From contig NZ_KE384458.1 of the NCBI RefSeq assembly GCF_000425805.1, positions 159,859-223,858 of the forward strand: a stretch of 64,000 nt of DNA, given 5' to 3'. This document shows, piece after piece, positions 17,750-25,251 of this stretch; position 1 is the stretch's first letter; each line of letters opens with the position of its first letter. Origin of the DNA: Pseudomonas vranovensis DSM 16006 (GTDB taxonomy: Bacteria; Pseudomonadota; Gammaproteobacteria; Pseudomonadales; Pseudomonadaceae). The notes under the pieces are model-generated. The model was given only the letters and a program-made list of their open reading frames with translations, made no database searches and had not been told where the DNA came from. The translations under genes were made by a program, and so were the position numbers.

Positions 17750-18667
17750 TCAGGCGTGCCCAGGCTGCTGCGTGCAGGCGTTCAGGTCTTCGAGGAACGC
17801 GCGCAGTATCGGTGGTGGCGTTACGCCGCGACGGGTAATGACGTCGAACGGTGATGTCAGGTCCAGTGTGCTGGCGCCCAGGCGGCGCATTTCTCCAGTC
17901 TTGACCCACTGCTCGGCGAAATGTACGGGGAGGAAGCCGATATACGCACCGGAGATGATCAGGATCGCCGCCGCCTCGATGTTCTCGACGGTGGCCGCGG
18001 CCTTGGTCATGCCCAGTTGCTCCAGATCGTACTCATGCATGTAGCCACGCACGACGATACGGCAGGCGCGAACTTCTTCGAGCAGGCGGCCGTTCGATGC
18101 TTTGCTGGCGTGCAGCGGATGGCGACGGCCACAGTAGAGTCCCAGGGCTTCGTTGTAGAGGGGCAGATAGGACAGCCCCGATACGCGCAGGGGGAAGTGA
18201 CCGATGGCCAGGTGCAGGCGACCGTCGAGCACACGCTCCTCCAGCTCGGCAGGGGCACCGATGTAGATGTGCAGGTGGGCGTCGTGGCCGCGCGAGACAA
18301 AGCGCTGGGTGGTACGAGGCAACGGCGAGTCGGGGTCGGTCAGGGTGGAGTCGATGATGCCCAGGTTGAGTTTGCCGCTGATGTGCTGCTTGAGGACGTC
18401 GGCGTCCAGGCAGAAGCTCTCGACCGCGCTAAGCAGGCGCACGGTGGCCTCATGGATGGCCACGCCTTGCTCGGTCAGACGAAAGCCACTGCGCCCGCGT
18501 TGGCACAGCTTGACCCCCAAACGGGTTTCCAGGTGGGTCATCTGTTCGCTGATCGTCGACTGACCGGCATTCAGCGCGGCCTGCGCCGCGGAAAAGCCAC
18601 CGCACCTGACGATGGTGGTGAAAACCCTGAGCAATTTAAGGTCGACATCGTGGAGCTGAATCACCAT
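17750..18667 (-). CDS. LysR-family transcriptional regulator
   Basis: A 305-residue regulator. The N-terminal winged helix-turn-helix is visible (LKLLRVFTTIVRCGGFSAAQ, STISEQMTHLETRLGVKL), followed by a substrate-binding domain. The ATG at 18667 follows GGGAGGCG; an in-frame ATG 21 bases upstream has no such site. It is divergent from the ureohydrolase-aldehyde dehydrogenase-permease-GMC cluster with a 298-base gap, so it most likely senses that pathway's substrate or intermediate. It is not close to MexT, which is encoded at 43727-44641. Confidence 0.9.
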   Translation of the reverse strand: MVIQLHDVDLKLLRVFTTIVRCGGFSAAQAALNAGQSTISEQMTHLETRLGVKLCQRGRSGFRLTEQGVAIHEATVRLLSAVESFCLDADVLKQHISGKLNLGIIDSTLTDPDSPLPRTTQRFVSRGHDAHLHIYIGAPAELEERVLDGRLHLAIGHFPLRVSGLSYLPLYNEALGLYCGRRHPLHASKASNGRLLEEVRACRIVVRGYMHEYDLEQLGMTKAAATVENIEAAAILIISGAYIGFLPVHFAEQWVKTGEMRRLGASTLDLTSPFDVITRRGVTPPPILRAFLEDLNACTQQPGHA

Positions 18668-18965
18668 CGCCTCCCGACTGGGCATCACATCGTGACAGCT
18701 GATATGAACGCACCGGCTTTGTTGTTTTTTTCAAGCTAACCACGCGCATGGGTCGACCGCAATGCCTGGTTTCTGAAAATGCACCGGGTACCAGTGTGGG
18801 TGATTTGCCGATAACCCTCATTCATTCGAATACTTCGGATTCGCCGATGTATGCATCTGCACTTGCGGATTTTTCCATGTCTGGCCTGCCGCCATAGTGG
18901 TTGCAACGGAGGTCGAGCAGTCGCCCCGTCTCCTGACCAGAACAATAACGTGGAGAAACTCGAAC
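18668..18965. promoter_or_regulatory. Divergent regulatory region, LysR gene and ureohydrolase cluster
   Basis: A 298-base non-coding gap between two divergent genes. An AT-richer part at 18805-18860 holds a short palindrome, GATG-TATG-CATC at 18845-18856, and nearby TTCGAA/TTCGGATTCG repeats that could serve as LysR-type operators. The exact promoter was not resolved. Confidence 0.4.
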
Positions 18966-19937
18966 ATGGCAAAGCACGGTTATGAATCCGGCCGTCTGAA
19001 CCTGCCCTTCGTGGGCCATTGCACCTTCGCCAAGTCGCCCATTTGCACAGATTGGGCAGCCATTGATGCCGACGTGGCGATCCTTGGCGCGCCCAACGAC
19101 ATGGGGACCCAATGGCGATCTGGGGCACGCTTCGGACCACGCGGTATCCGCGAGGCCTCGACGCTGTTCTCGTTCGGCCATGCCGGTGCCTACGACTTTG
19201 AAGATGACGCCACCTACCTGACCGATGACCAGTTGCGCATGGTCGATGTCGGCGATGCCGATATCGTTCACACCGACATGGCCACCAGCAATGCCAATAT
19301 CGAGGCGGCTGTGCGCCAGATCCTCGCGGCAGGTGCCATGCCGGTGGTCCTGGGCGGTGACCACTCGATCCACGCCCCGGTGATCAAGGCCTTTGAAGGT
19401 CGCGGGCCGATCCACATCGTGCATTTCGATGCGCACCTGGACTTTGTCGATGAGCGCCACGGTGTCCGCTACGGCCACGGTAGCCCGCTGCGCCGCGCTT
19501 CGGAGCTGGATCATATCGTTGGCATGACCCAGATGGGCATCCGCAACGTGTCTTCCTCCAATCGCGACGACTACGATGCTGCCCGCGAAGCCGGGTCACA
19601 GATCCTCTCGGTGCGCGATGTGCGGCGCCTGGGCTGCGAAGGGGTGATGGCGAAGATCCCCGAGGGGCGTGATTACTACATCACCATCGACATCGACGGT
19701 TTCGACCCGTCCATTGCCCCCGGCACGGGGACGCCGAGTCATGGCGGTTTCTATTACTACGAAGTGCTGGAAATCATCCAGGCGTTGGCCCGACGCAGCC
19801 AGGGCCGGATCGTCGGCATGGACCTGGTGGAAGTGGCGCCGGCCTACGATCCGGCGGGGGTCACCTCGATCCTGGCGGCGCAACTGCTGATGAATAGCAT
19901 CGGTTTCATCTTCCACGCGCGCGCCAATGCCCGCTGA
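18966..19937 (+). CDS. Agmatinase/guanidinobutyrase-family ureohydrolase
   Basis: A 323-residue manganese enzyme of the arginase/agmatinase family, which releases urea from guanidino compounds. Metal ligands are visible in VLGGDHSIH, HFDAHLDFVD and ITIDIDGFDPSIAPGTGTP; the last also carries the family signature. The loop after DAHLD (ERHGVRYGHGSPLRRA) differs from well-known agmatinase and from P. aeruginosa GbuA and GpuA as I recall them, so the substrate is uncertain. First gene of a cluster with an aldehyde dehydrogenase, an NCS1 permease and a GMC alcohol oxidoreductase, divergent from a LysR regulator. The start has GGAGAA upstream. Confidence 0.88.
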   Translation: MAKHGYESGRLNLPFVGHCTFAKSPICTDWAAIDADVAILGAPNDMGTQWRSGARFGPRGIREASTLFSFGHAGAYDFEDDATYLTDDQLRMVDVGDADIVHTDMATSNANIEAAVRQILAAGAMPVVLGGDHSIHAPVIKAFEGRGPIHIVHFDAHLDFVDERHGVRYGHGSPLRRASELDHIVGMTQMGIRNVSSSNRDDYDAAREAGSQILSVRDVRRLGCEGVMAKIPEGRDYYITIDIDGFDPSIAPGTGTPSHGGFYYYEVLEIIQALARRSQGRIVGMDLVEVAPAYDPAGVTSILAAQLLMNSIGFIFHARANAR

Positions 19938-19951
19938 TCCGGAGAATTCCC

Positions 19952-21460
19952 GTGGACAACAAGGTAAAAGCCTACCTGCAGGCCTTCGGCGTTTCCGAGG
20001 CGACCCAACGATTTCTCTCCAAGCCCCAGCGCATGTTCATCGACGGTGCCTGGCTCGAGGCGAGTGACGGCGCCAGTGCCGAGGTCATCGAGCCTTCCAC
20101 CGAGGGTGTGCTGGCGCGAATCCCGATGGGCACCGGCGAAGACCTCGACCGTGCGGTGCGTGCCGCCCGCGCGCAGTTCGACGGCGGCCCCTGGAGCCAG
20201 CTCAAGCCGTTGGAGCGTGAACGTCTGATTCATCGACTGGCTGATCTGATCGACGCCAATGCCGAGGAACTTGCACAGATCGAATCCATCGACATGGGCA
20301 AGTCGGTCGTCCAGGCGCGTGCCGTGGATATCCAGGGCACGGTCGATACGCTGCGCTACTTTGCCGGCTGGGCCAGCAAGATTCACGGCCGTACCGTCGA
20401 ACCCTCGCTGCCAGGCAACTACCTGGCCTACACCCGCAAAGAAGCGGTGGGCGTGGTAGGGGCCATCGTGCCCTGGAACTTCCCGTTGCAGACCATGGCC
20501 TGGAAGCTCGGTGCGGCCCTGGCGACCGGCTGCACGGTGGTGGTCAAACCGGCTGAGTTGACCTCGTTGTCCGCCTTGCGCTTCGCCGAGCTGGTCCAGG
20601 CGGCAGGGATTCCCGATGGCGTGCTGAACATCGTTACCGGGCGCGGCAGTGTGGTGGGCACGGCGATGTCCAGCCATCCGGGCATCGACAAGCTGAGCTT
20701 CACTGGCTCCACGCCGGTGGGGTGCTCGGTGGGCAAGGCGGCGATGGATCAGATGAAGCGTCTGACACTCGAGCTCGGTGGCAAGTCGCCGGTGATCGTC
20801 TTCGCCGATGCCGATATCGAGGCGGCGGCCGAGGCGGTCGCCAACGGCGTATTCTTCAACTCGGGGCAGGTGTGCGATGCGGGGACCCGCGCTTATGTCG
20901 AGCGCAGTATCTATCCGGCGTTCCTCGAAGCGCTGGCCAGGTACACGGCTACCTTGAAGATTGCCCCGGGCCTGGACCCGGACTGCTTCATCAGCCCCAT
21001 GGTGTCGCGTCAGCAACAGCAGCGGGTGCTGGATTACATCGCCTTGGGCAAGGCCGAAGGGGCGCAGCTGTATTACGGTGGTGAACCGCTCGAGGGCCCT
21101 GGTTTCTTCGTGCAGCCGACGATCTTTGCTGACTGCAACAACGCCATGCGTATCGTGCGCGAAGAGATTTTCGGGCCGGTGCTGGTGACCATGCCTTTCG
21201 ACAGTCAGGAACAGGCCCTGGCCCTGGCCAACGATTCCGCGTTCGGCCTGGCAGCGGCGATTTACTCCAATGACCTGGGCAGGGTCCACGGATTGATTCC
21301 GCAATTGCGTGCCGGAACCGTATACGTCAATGCCCACAGCACACTTGACCCCTCCATGCCGTTCGGTGGCTACAAACAATCGGGCTATGGCAAGGATATG
21401 GGCGCCGAACAACTGGAGTTCTTGCTGGAGACCAAGGCGGTCTGGATCACCTTGCCCTGA
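19952..21460 (+). CDS. NAD(P)-dependent aldehyde dehydrogenase
   Basis: A 502-residue ALDH-superfamily enzyme that oxidises an aldehyde to the acid. Cofactor motifs PWNFPL and GSTPVG are present, the general-base Glu is in LELGGKSP, and the nucleophile is the Cys in NSGQVCDAGTR. It resembles betaine-aldehyde and phenylacetaldehyde dehydrogenases. The start is GTG at 19952, placed 5 bases after GGAGAAT, 14 bases after the ureohydrolase stop, so the two are probably cotranscribed. With the GMC oxidoreductase downstream it would complete alcohol-to-acid oxidation of a guanidino alcohol or its deguanidinated product (inference). Confidence 0.9.
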   Translation: MDNKVKAYLQAFGVSEATQRFLSKPQRMFIDGAWLEASDGASAEVIEPSTEGVLARIPMGTGEDLDRAVRAARAQFDGGPWSQLKPLERERLIHRLADLIDANAEELAQIESIDMGKSVVQARAVDIQGTVDTLRYFAGWASKIHGRTVEPSLPGNYLAYTRKEAVGVVGAIVPWNFPLQTMAWKLGAALATGCTVVVKPAELTSLSALRFAELVQAAGIPDGVLNIVTGRGSVVGTAMSSHPGIDKLSFTGSTPVGCSVGKAAMDQMKRLTLELGGKSPVIVFADADIEAAAEAVANGVFFNSGQVCDAGTRAYVERSIYPAFLEALARYTATLKIAPGLDPDCFISPMVSRQQQQRVLDYIALGKAEGAQLYYGGEPLEGPGFFVQPTIFADCNNAMRIVREEIFGPVLVTMPFDSQEQALALANDSAFGLAAAIYSNDLGRVHGLIPQLRAGTVYVNAHSTLDPSMPFGGYKQSGYGKDMGAEQLEFLLETKAVWITLP

Positions 21461-21557
21461 GGAACAGGGCAAGCCTGCGCCGCTGATGGTTGGCGGGCGG
21501 CGCGGGCTTTTCACATGCATCGTATTTCAAGAACAAGAACCTATCGAGGTGATGCCC

Positions 21558-21737
21558 ATGAACAGCCAAGTGGATGTAGAGCGTGCGCAAGACCTGGACA
21601 GGCGCATACGCGCCTATGAAGAACTGGAGAGGAGGGCCGACTGGCCCGGGGCGCTGAGTGCCGGCGATTTCGTCGCACTGGCACTGCTGACGCTGGTGAT
21701 GGTTGCCGGTGCCTACTTTGTGGGAGGCCATCCATGA
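21558..21737 (+). CDS. Small single-span membrane protein coupled to the permease
   Basis: A 59-residue protein: a charged N-terminal half (VERAQDLDRRIRAYEELERR) and one transmembrane helix (FVALALLTLVMVAGAYFVGG). The ATG at 21558 is 7 bases after GAGGT; an ATG two codons upstream is too close to that site. Its stop overlaps the permease start as ATGA, so the two are translationally coupled. I recall a similarly placed small hypothetical gene (PA1420) beside a permease near gbuA in P. aeruginosa. A small accessory subunit of the transporter is the natural guess; it is not proven. Confidence 0.78.
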   Translation: MNSQVDVERAQDLDRRIRAYEELERRADWPGALSAGDFVALALLTLVMVAGAYFVGGHP

Positions 21738-23203
21738 ACCCGTCCAGAGAGCAGGAATTTCGCCTCGGTGCCGAGCGTGGCGATACGCCGTTGCTGCCCA
21801 ATGAGCGGGTGTGGGGCTTCTGGGGCTTCGCCTATGCCAACTCGGCGTTGGCTGTGGCCACCTGGGTGTTTTTGATCGGCGGTGCGACAGCGCTGTTTGT
21901 CGGGCCTTTGCAGGGCATCAGTGCGATCGTCATCGGTAACATCATCGGCGTGATTCTCGCAGCGTCTTCCACCTGCCTGCCGTGCGGCAAGTACGGTGTC
22001 GAGCAGTTCACTTACTTGCGCAGCATGTTCGGCCTCAACGGCAGCCGCCTGGTCTACATACTGGCTGTGGTCGTGCTGACCATGGGCTGGCTGGCGGTGC
22101 TGGGGCTGATGTGCGGGCGGGCACTGGATAACCTGGAGACCCTGGTGCAGCACAACCAGCCTGACGGCGACGGCTGGCTGGTGACGGCGGGCGCCTTGCT
22201 GGCCATCGTCCTTGCGGCGCTGGTCGCCATGCGCGGGCCGGACATGATCCGTCGGTTGAGCGCAGTGATCGCGCCCAGCCTGATCCTGATCATGCTGGCG
22301 CTGATGTACTTCATTTCCCAACGCTTCAGCTTCGCCGAACTGCTGGCCATGCCGCCATTGCAGCCGCCCTTTGCCGATCAGCGCATCAACTTCATGATCG
22401 CCGTGGAAATCAATATCGCAGCCGGGTTCTCCTGGTGGCCGTACATCGGCAACCTGTCGCGGTTGTGCAGTAACCAGCGTACTGCGTTCTGGCCCAACCT
22501 GGTGGGCATCTTCGGCGCCGCTGCACTGGGCGAAACCGTCAGCCTGTTCGCCGCCTCCACCCTGGGCAGCAGCGACCCTACCACCTGGATGCGCCTGGCC
22601 GGTGGCGTGGGGTTCGGCGTGGTGGCGCTGGGCTTCCTGGCGCTGGCCAACTTGACCGGTATGGTCAATATCCTCTACACGGCGGTCATCGGCCTGCGAC
22701 AACTGGCAGGGGAGCGCTTGCGCAGCGTGCGCTGGGGGGCACTGATCGGGTTGTTCTGCGTGATTCCGGTCATCATCGTGCTGTGCTTTCCGGGCATCTA
22801 CGACGGCTTCTTCATCTTTCTGGTATGGACCTCTGCGCTGAACAGTGCGCTGGCGGGGATCGGCATTGCCGATTACTTCTTCCTGCGTCACCAGCGCGTG
22901 AACCTGCGCCATGTCTATGCCGCGCAAGGCGCATCACCCGTGCGTTTCTGCGGGGGGTTCAACCCTATCGCATTGCTGGCGCTGGTGGCGGGATTCGCAA
23001 TCTACGTGGTGGTGTTCAACCCGCAGACGCTGGCCTACACCAACTTCTTCACCTTCGCTACGGCATCGCTGCCGTCCTGCCTGCTGGCGGGGCTGGTTCA
23101 CTACGGCCTGACCCGGCTGCTGGCAACGCGACTGGGCTGGGGCGGTTATCCCAAGGGCAATGAACGCAACATCGAGGCCCCAGGCTTCGGCGCAAAGGAC
23201 TAA
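21734..23203 (+). CDS. NCS1-family permease (purine/cytosine permease-like)
   Basis: A 489-residue protein with about 12 membrane segments of the nucleobase-cation symporter-1 family, related to CodB-like permeases. Typical segments are WGFWGFAYANSALAVATWVF near the N-terminus and FSWWPYIGNLSRL in the middle. The cluster contains a ureohydrolase and no nucleobase enzyme, so the cargo is more likely a guanidino compound than cytosine; this is inference. The start overlaps the stop of the 59-residue membrane protein. Confidence 0.88.
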   Translation: MNPSREQEFRLGAERGDTPLLPNERVWGFWGFAYANSALAVATWVFLIGGATALFVGPLQGISAIVIGNIIGVILAASSTCLPCGKYGVEQFTYLRSMFGLNGSRLVYILAVVVLTMGWLAVLGLMCGRALDNLETLVQHNQPDGDGWLVTAGALLAIVLAALVAMRGPDMIRRLSAVIAPSLILIMLALMYFISQRFSFAELLAMPPLQPPFADQRINFMIAVEINIAAGFSWWPYIGNLSRLCSNQRTAFWPNLVGIFGAAALGETVSLFAASTLGSSDPTTWMRLAGGVGFGVVALGFLALANLTGMVNILYTAVIGLRQLAGERLRSVRWGALIGLFCVIPVIIVLCFPGIYDGFFIFLVWTSALNSALAGIGIADYFFLRHQRVNLRHVYAAQGASPVRFCGGFNPIALLALVAGFAIYVVVFNPQTLAYTNFFTFATASLPSCLLAGLVHYGLTRLLATRLGWGGYPKGNERNIEAPGFGAKD

Positions 23204-23207
23204 AACC

Positions 23208-24893
23208 ATGAACAAGCATTATGACTACATCATCATCGGTGCAGGCTCTGCCGGCTGCGTTCTGGCCAACCGCCTGACCGAGGACGCCGGTACTTCGGTG
23301 CTGGTCCTGGAATTTGGCGGCAGCGACCGCAGTGTGCTGATCCAGATGCCCAGCGCCTTTTCATTACCGATGAATACCAAGAAGTACAACTGGCGCTACG
23401 AGACCGTCGCCGAACAGCACCTGGACGGTCGGCGCCTGCACTGCCCACGAGGCAAGGTGCTCGGTGGATCCTCCTCGATCAACGGCCTGGTCTACATCCG
23501 TGGCCACGCCTGTGATTTCGACGAATGGGAGAGCCTGGGCGCGAAAAACTGGGGCTATCGCAATTGCCTGCCCTATTTCAAGCGTGCCGAGACCTACAAG
23601 TTCGGTGGTGATGACTATCGCGGCGGCGCGGGGCCGCTGGCCACCAACAACGGCAACAACATGCAGAACCCGTTGTACGGCGCCTGGGTGGAAGCCGGTG
23701 CCGAGGCGGGCTATATCAAGACCGACGATTGCAATGGCTACATGCAGGAAGGCTTTGGGGCCATGCATATGACGGTGAAGGACGGTGTGCGCTGGTCCAC
23801 CGCCAACGCCTACCTGCGCCCGGCCATGTCCCGCCCCAACCTGACCGTTGTCACCCATGCGATGACCCGGCGCATTCTCCTCGACGGCAAGCGTGCGGTG
23901 GGCGTGGAGTACGACGAAGGTGGCGTGACCCACAAGGTCTATTGCAACCGCGAGGTGCTGGTATCGTCCGGGCCGATCGGTTCGCCGCATCTGTTGCAGC
24001 GCTCTGGCATCGGTCCGCAAGCGGTGCTTGAAAAAGCCGGAATCGAGGTACGCCACCACCTGCCCGGGGTTGGCGAGAACCTTCAGGACCATTCGGAAAT
24101 CTACATCCAGTACGCTTGCAAGGAGCCGGTGACGCTCAACGGCAAGATGAACCTGCTGGGCAAGGCGCTGATCGGTCTGCGCTGGCTGCTGTTCAAAGAC
24201 GGCCTGGGTGCCAGCAACCACTTCGAGGCGGGTGGGTTCATTCGCTCGTCCAAGGGGCTGCGTTGGCCGGACATCCAGTTTCACTTCCTGCCGGCAGCCA
24301 TGCGCTACGACGGTGACAAACCATTCAAGGGGCATGGATTCATGGTGCTGACCGGGCCCAACAAGCCCAAGAGCCGTGGCCATGTACGGGCGCTGTCGGC
24401 GGACCCTTATCAGCACCCGGAAATCCGCTTCAACTACCTGGAAAGTGAAGAGGATCGCGAGGGCTTCCGCCGCTGCGTGCGCCTGACGCGGGAAATCATC
24501 GCCCAGCCGGCCATGGACCGGTTCCGCGGCGAGGAGCTGGCGCCGGGGCCGCAGGTACAGACCGATGAACAGATCGACGCGTTCGTGCGTGCCAACATGG
24601 AAAGCACCATGCACCCCTGCGGCTCCTGCCGCATGGGCGAGGATGACATGGCCGTAGTCGATTCCTCACTGCGCGTACGTGGCCTGCAGGGGCTGCGGGT
24701 GATCGATTCTTCGGTGTTCCCCAGCGAGCCGAATGGCAACCTCAATGCACCGACGATCATGCTCGCCGAACGTGCCGCAGACCTGGTGCGCGGGCGCGAG
24801 CCCCTGGCGGCGGCCAATGTTCAGGTAGGCCTGGTCGAAGGGTGGGAGAAAGAGCAGCGCAGTCGTGCGCCCAAGCGCAAGGTGCGCGCCTGA
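23208..24893 (+). CDS. GMC-family FAD alcohol oxidoreductase (choline dehydrogenase-like)
   Basis: A 561-residue flavoenzyme. The FAD-binding GAGSAGCVLANRL lies at about residues 10-22, GMC signature 1 is RGKVLGGSSSINGLVYIRGH, signature 2 is SSGPIGSPHLLQRSGIGP, and the catalytic His and Asn lie in SEPNGNLNAPTIM and MHPCGSCRMG. It resembles BetA, but the neighbourhood lacks choline genes such as betB, betI or betT. The ATG at 23208 follows AAAGGA and is 4 bases after the permease stop. It probably oxidises the primary alcohol of the compound taken up by the permease. Confidence 0.88.
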   Translation: MNKHYDYIIIGAGSAGCVLANRLTEDAGTSVLVLEFGGSDRSVLIQMPSAFSLPMNTKKYNWRYETVAEQHLDGRRLHCPRGKVLGGSSSINGLVYIRGHACDFDEWESLGAKNWGYRNCLPYFKRAETYKFGGDDYRGGAGPLATNNGNNMQNPLYGAWVEAGAEAGYIKTDDCNGYMQEGFGAMHMTVKDGVRWSTANAYLRPAMSRPNLTVVTHAMTRRILLDGKRAVGVEYDEGGVTHKVYCNREVLVSSGPIGSPHLLQRSGIGPQAVLEKAGIEVRHHLPGVGENLQDHSEIYIQYACKEPVTLNGKMNLLGKALIGLRWLLFKDGLGASNHFEAGGFIRSSKGLRWPDIQFHFLPAAMRYDGDKPFKGHGFMVLTGPNKPKSRGHVRALSADPYQHPEIRFNYLESEEDREGFRRCVRLTREIIAQPAMDRFRGEELAPGPQVQTDEQIDAFVRANMESTMHPCGSCRMGEDDMAVVDSSLRVRGLQGLRVIDSSVFPSEPNGNLNAPTIMLAERAADLVRGREPLAAANVQVGLVEGWEKEQRSRAPKRKVRA

Positions 24894-24895
24894 TC

Positions 24896-24963
24896 GCTAT
24901 CGCCAGCGGCTACAAGCCCCGTAGTCGCTGGCGATAGCCTGCGATCGGCCGCGCAGCGGTCGT
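24896..24963. repeat. Hairpin plus shared 27-base dispersed element
   Basis: A long stem (24896-24913 with 24921-24938, loop AAGCCCC) directly follows the GMC gene stop and may end its transcript. It runs into a 27-base unit (24937-24963) identical to 17327-17353 at the other side of this catabolic cluster. There is no T-run, so termination would be factor-assisted or the element has another role. Confidence 0.75.
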
Positions 24964-25009
24964 GCTCAGCCAACACCTGCCCAACCAAGGCGGACTGAAT
25001 GCGTTCCAT

Positions 25010-25027
25010 TGGAACGAAACCGCTACA
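25010..25027 (+). promoter_or_regulatory. GcsR-like box 1 upstream of cycA
   Basis: TGGAACG and CGCTACA separated by four bases. It matches the reverse orientation of the P. aeruginosa GcsR site as I recall it (TGTAACG-N4-CGTTCCG). The same pattern recurs at 25093, 28310 and 28391. It overlaps a palindrome, CGTTCCATTGGAACG, at 25002-25016. Confidence 0.65.
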
Positions 25028-25092
25028 GTGACCCCGAGCGCAGGGTTTATGACGCTTCAGCTCCGCTGGGATGCCTGAATATCCACTTTTCA

Positions 25093-25110
25093 TGGAGTGA
25101 CTTCATTACA
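25093..25110 (+). promoter_or_regulatory. GcsR-like box 2 upstream of cycA
   Basis: TGGAGTG-N4-CATTACA, 83 bases downstream of box 1 and 40 bases before the sigma-54 promoter. Both half sites fit the GcsR-like pattern seen at the gcvH promoter. Confidence 0.6.
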
Positions 25111-25150
25111 CCCGATCACTGCAACCCCGAATAAAACCACGCATTTTCGC

Positions 25151-25167
25151 TTGGCATAGACCTTGCT
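25151..25167 (+). promoter_or_regulatory. Sigma-54 promoter of cycA
   Basis: TTGGCATAGACCTTGCT carries GG (25153-25154) and GC (25165-25166) exactly ten bases apart, the -24/-12 pattern of sigma-54. It lies about 85 bases before the cycA start. It is nearly identical to the gcvH promoter at 28474-28490. Confidence 0.9.
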
Positions 25168-25251
25168 CTTTCATGAGGACTCAGCCGCACGGACTGAGGT
25201 GTTTGAACTTGTGACGTTATAAAAACAATTAAACTAGCAAGGTAAAGCCTA

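Noticed and set aside
17750..18667. Candidate MexT because it is next to mexEF-oprN
   Set aside because: Its sequence does not resemble MexT, while the protein encoded at 43727-44641 matches MexT nearly throughout and is divergent from mexS.
19844..21520. 558-codon minus-strand frame opposite the aldehyde dehydrogenase
   Set aside because: His/Gln/Arg-rich antisense translation typical of a shadow; the plus strand has the full ALDH motifs.
23208..24893. Choline dehydrogenase betA of a glycine-betaine operon
   Set aside because: No betB, betI or choline transporter beside it; the partner genes are a ureohydrolase and an NCS1 permease, so a general GMC label is safer.
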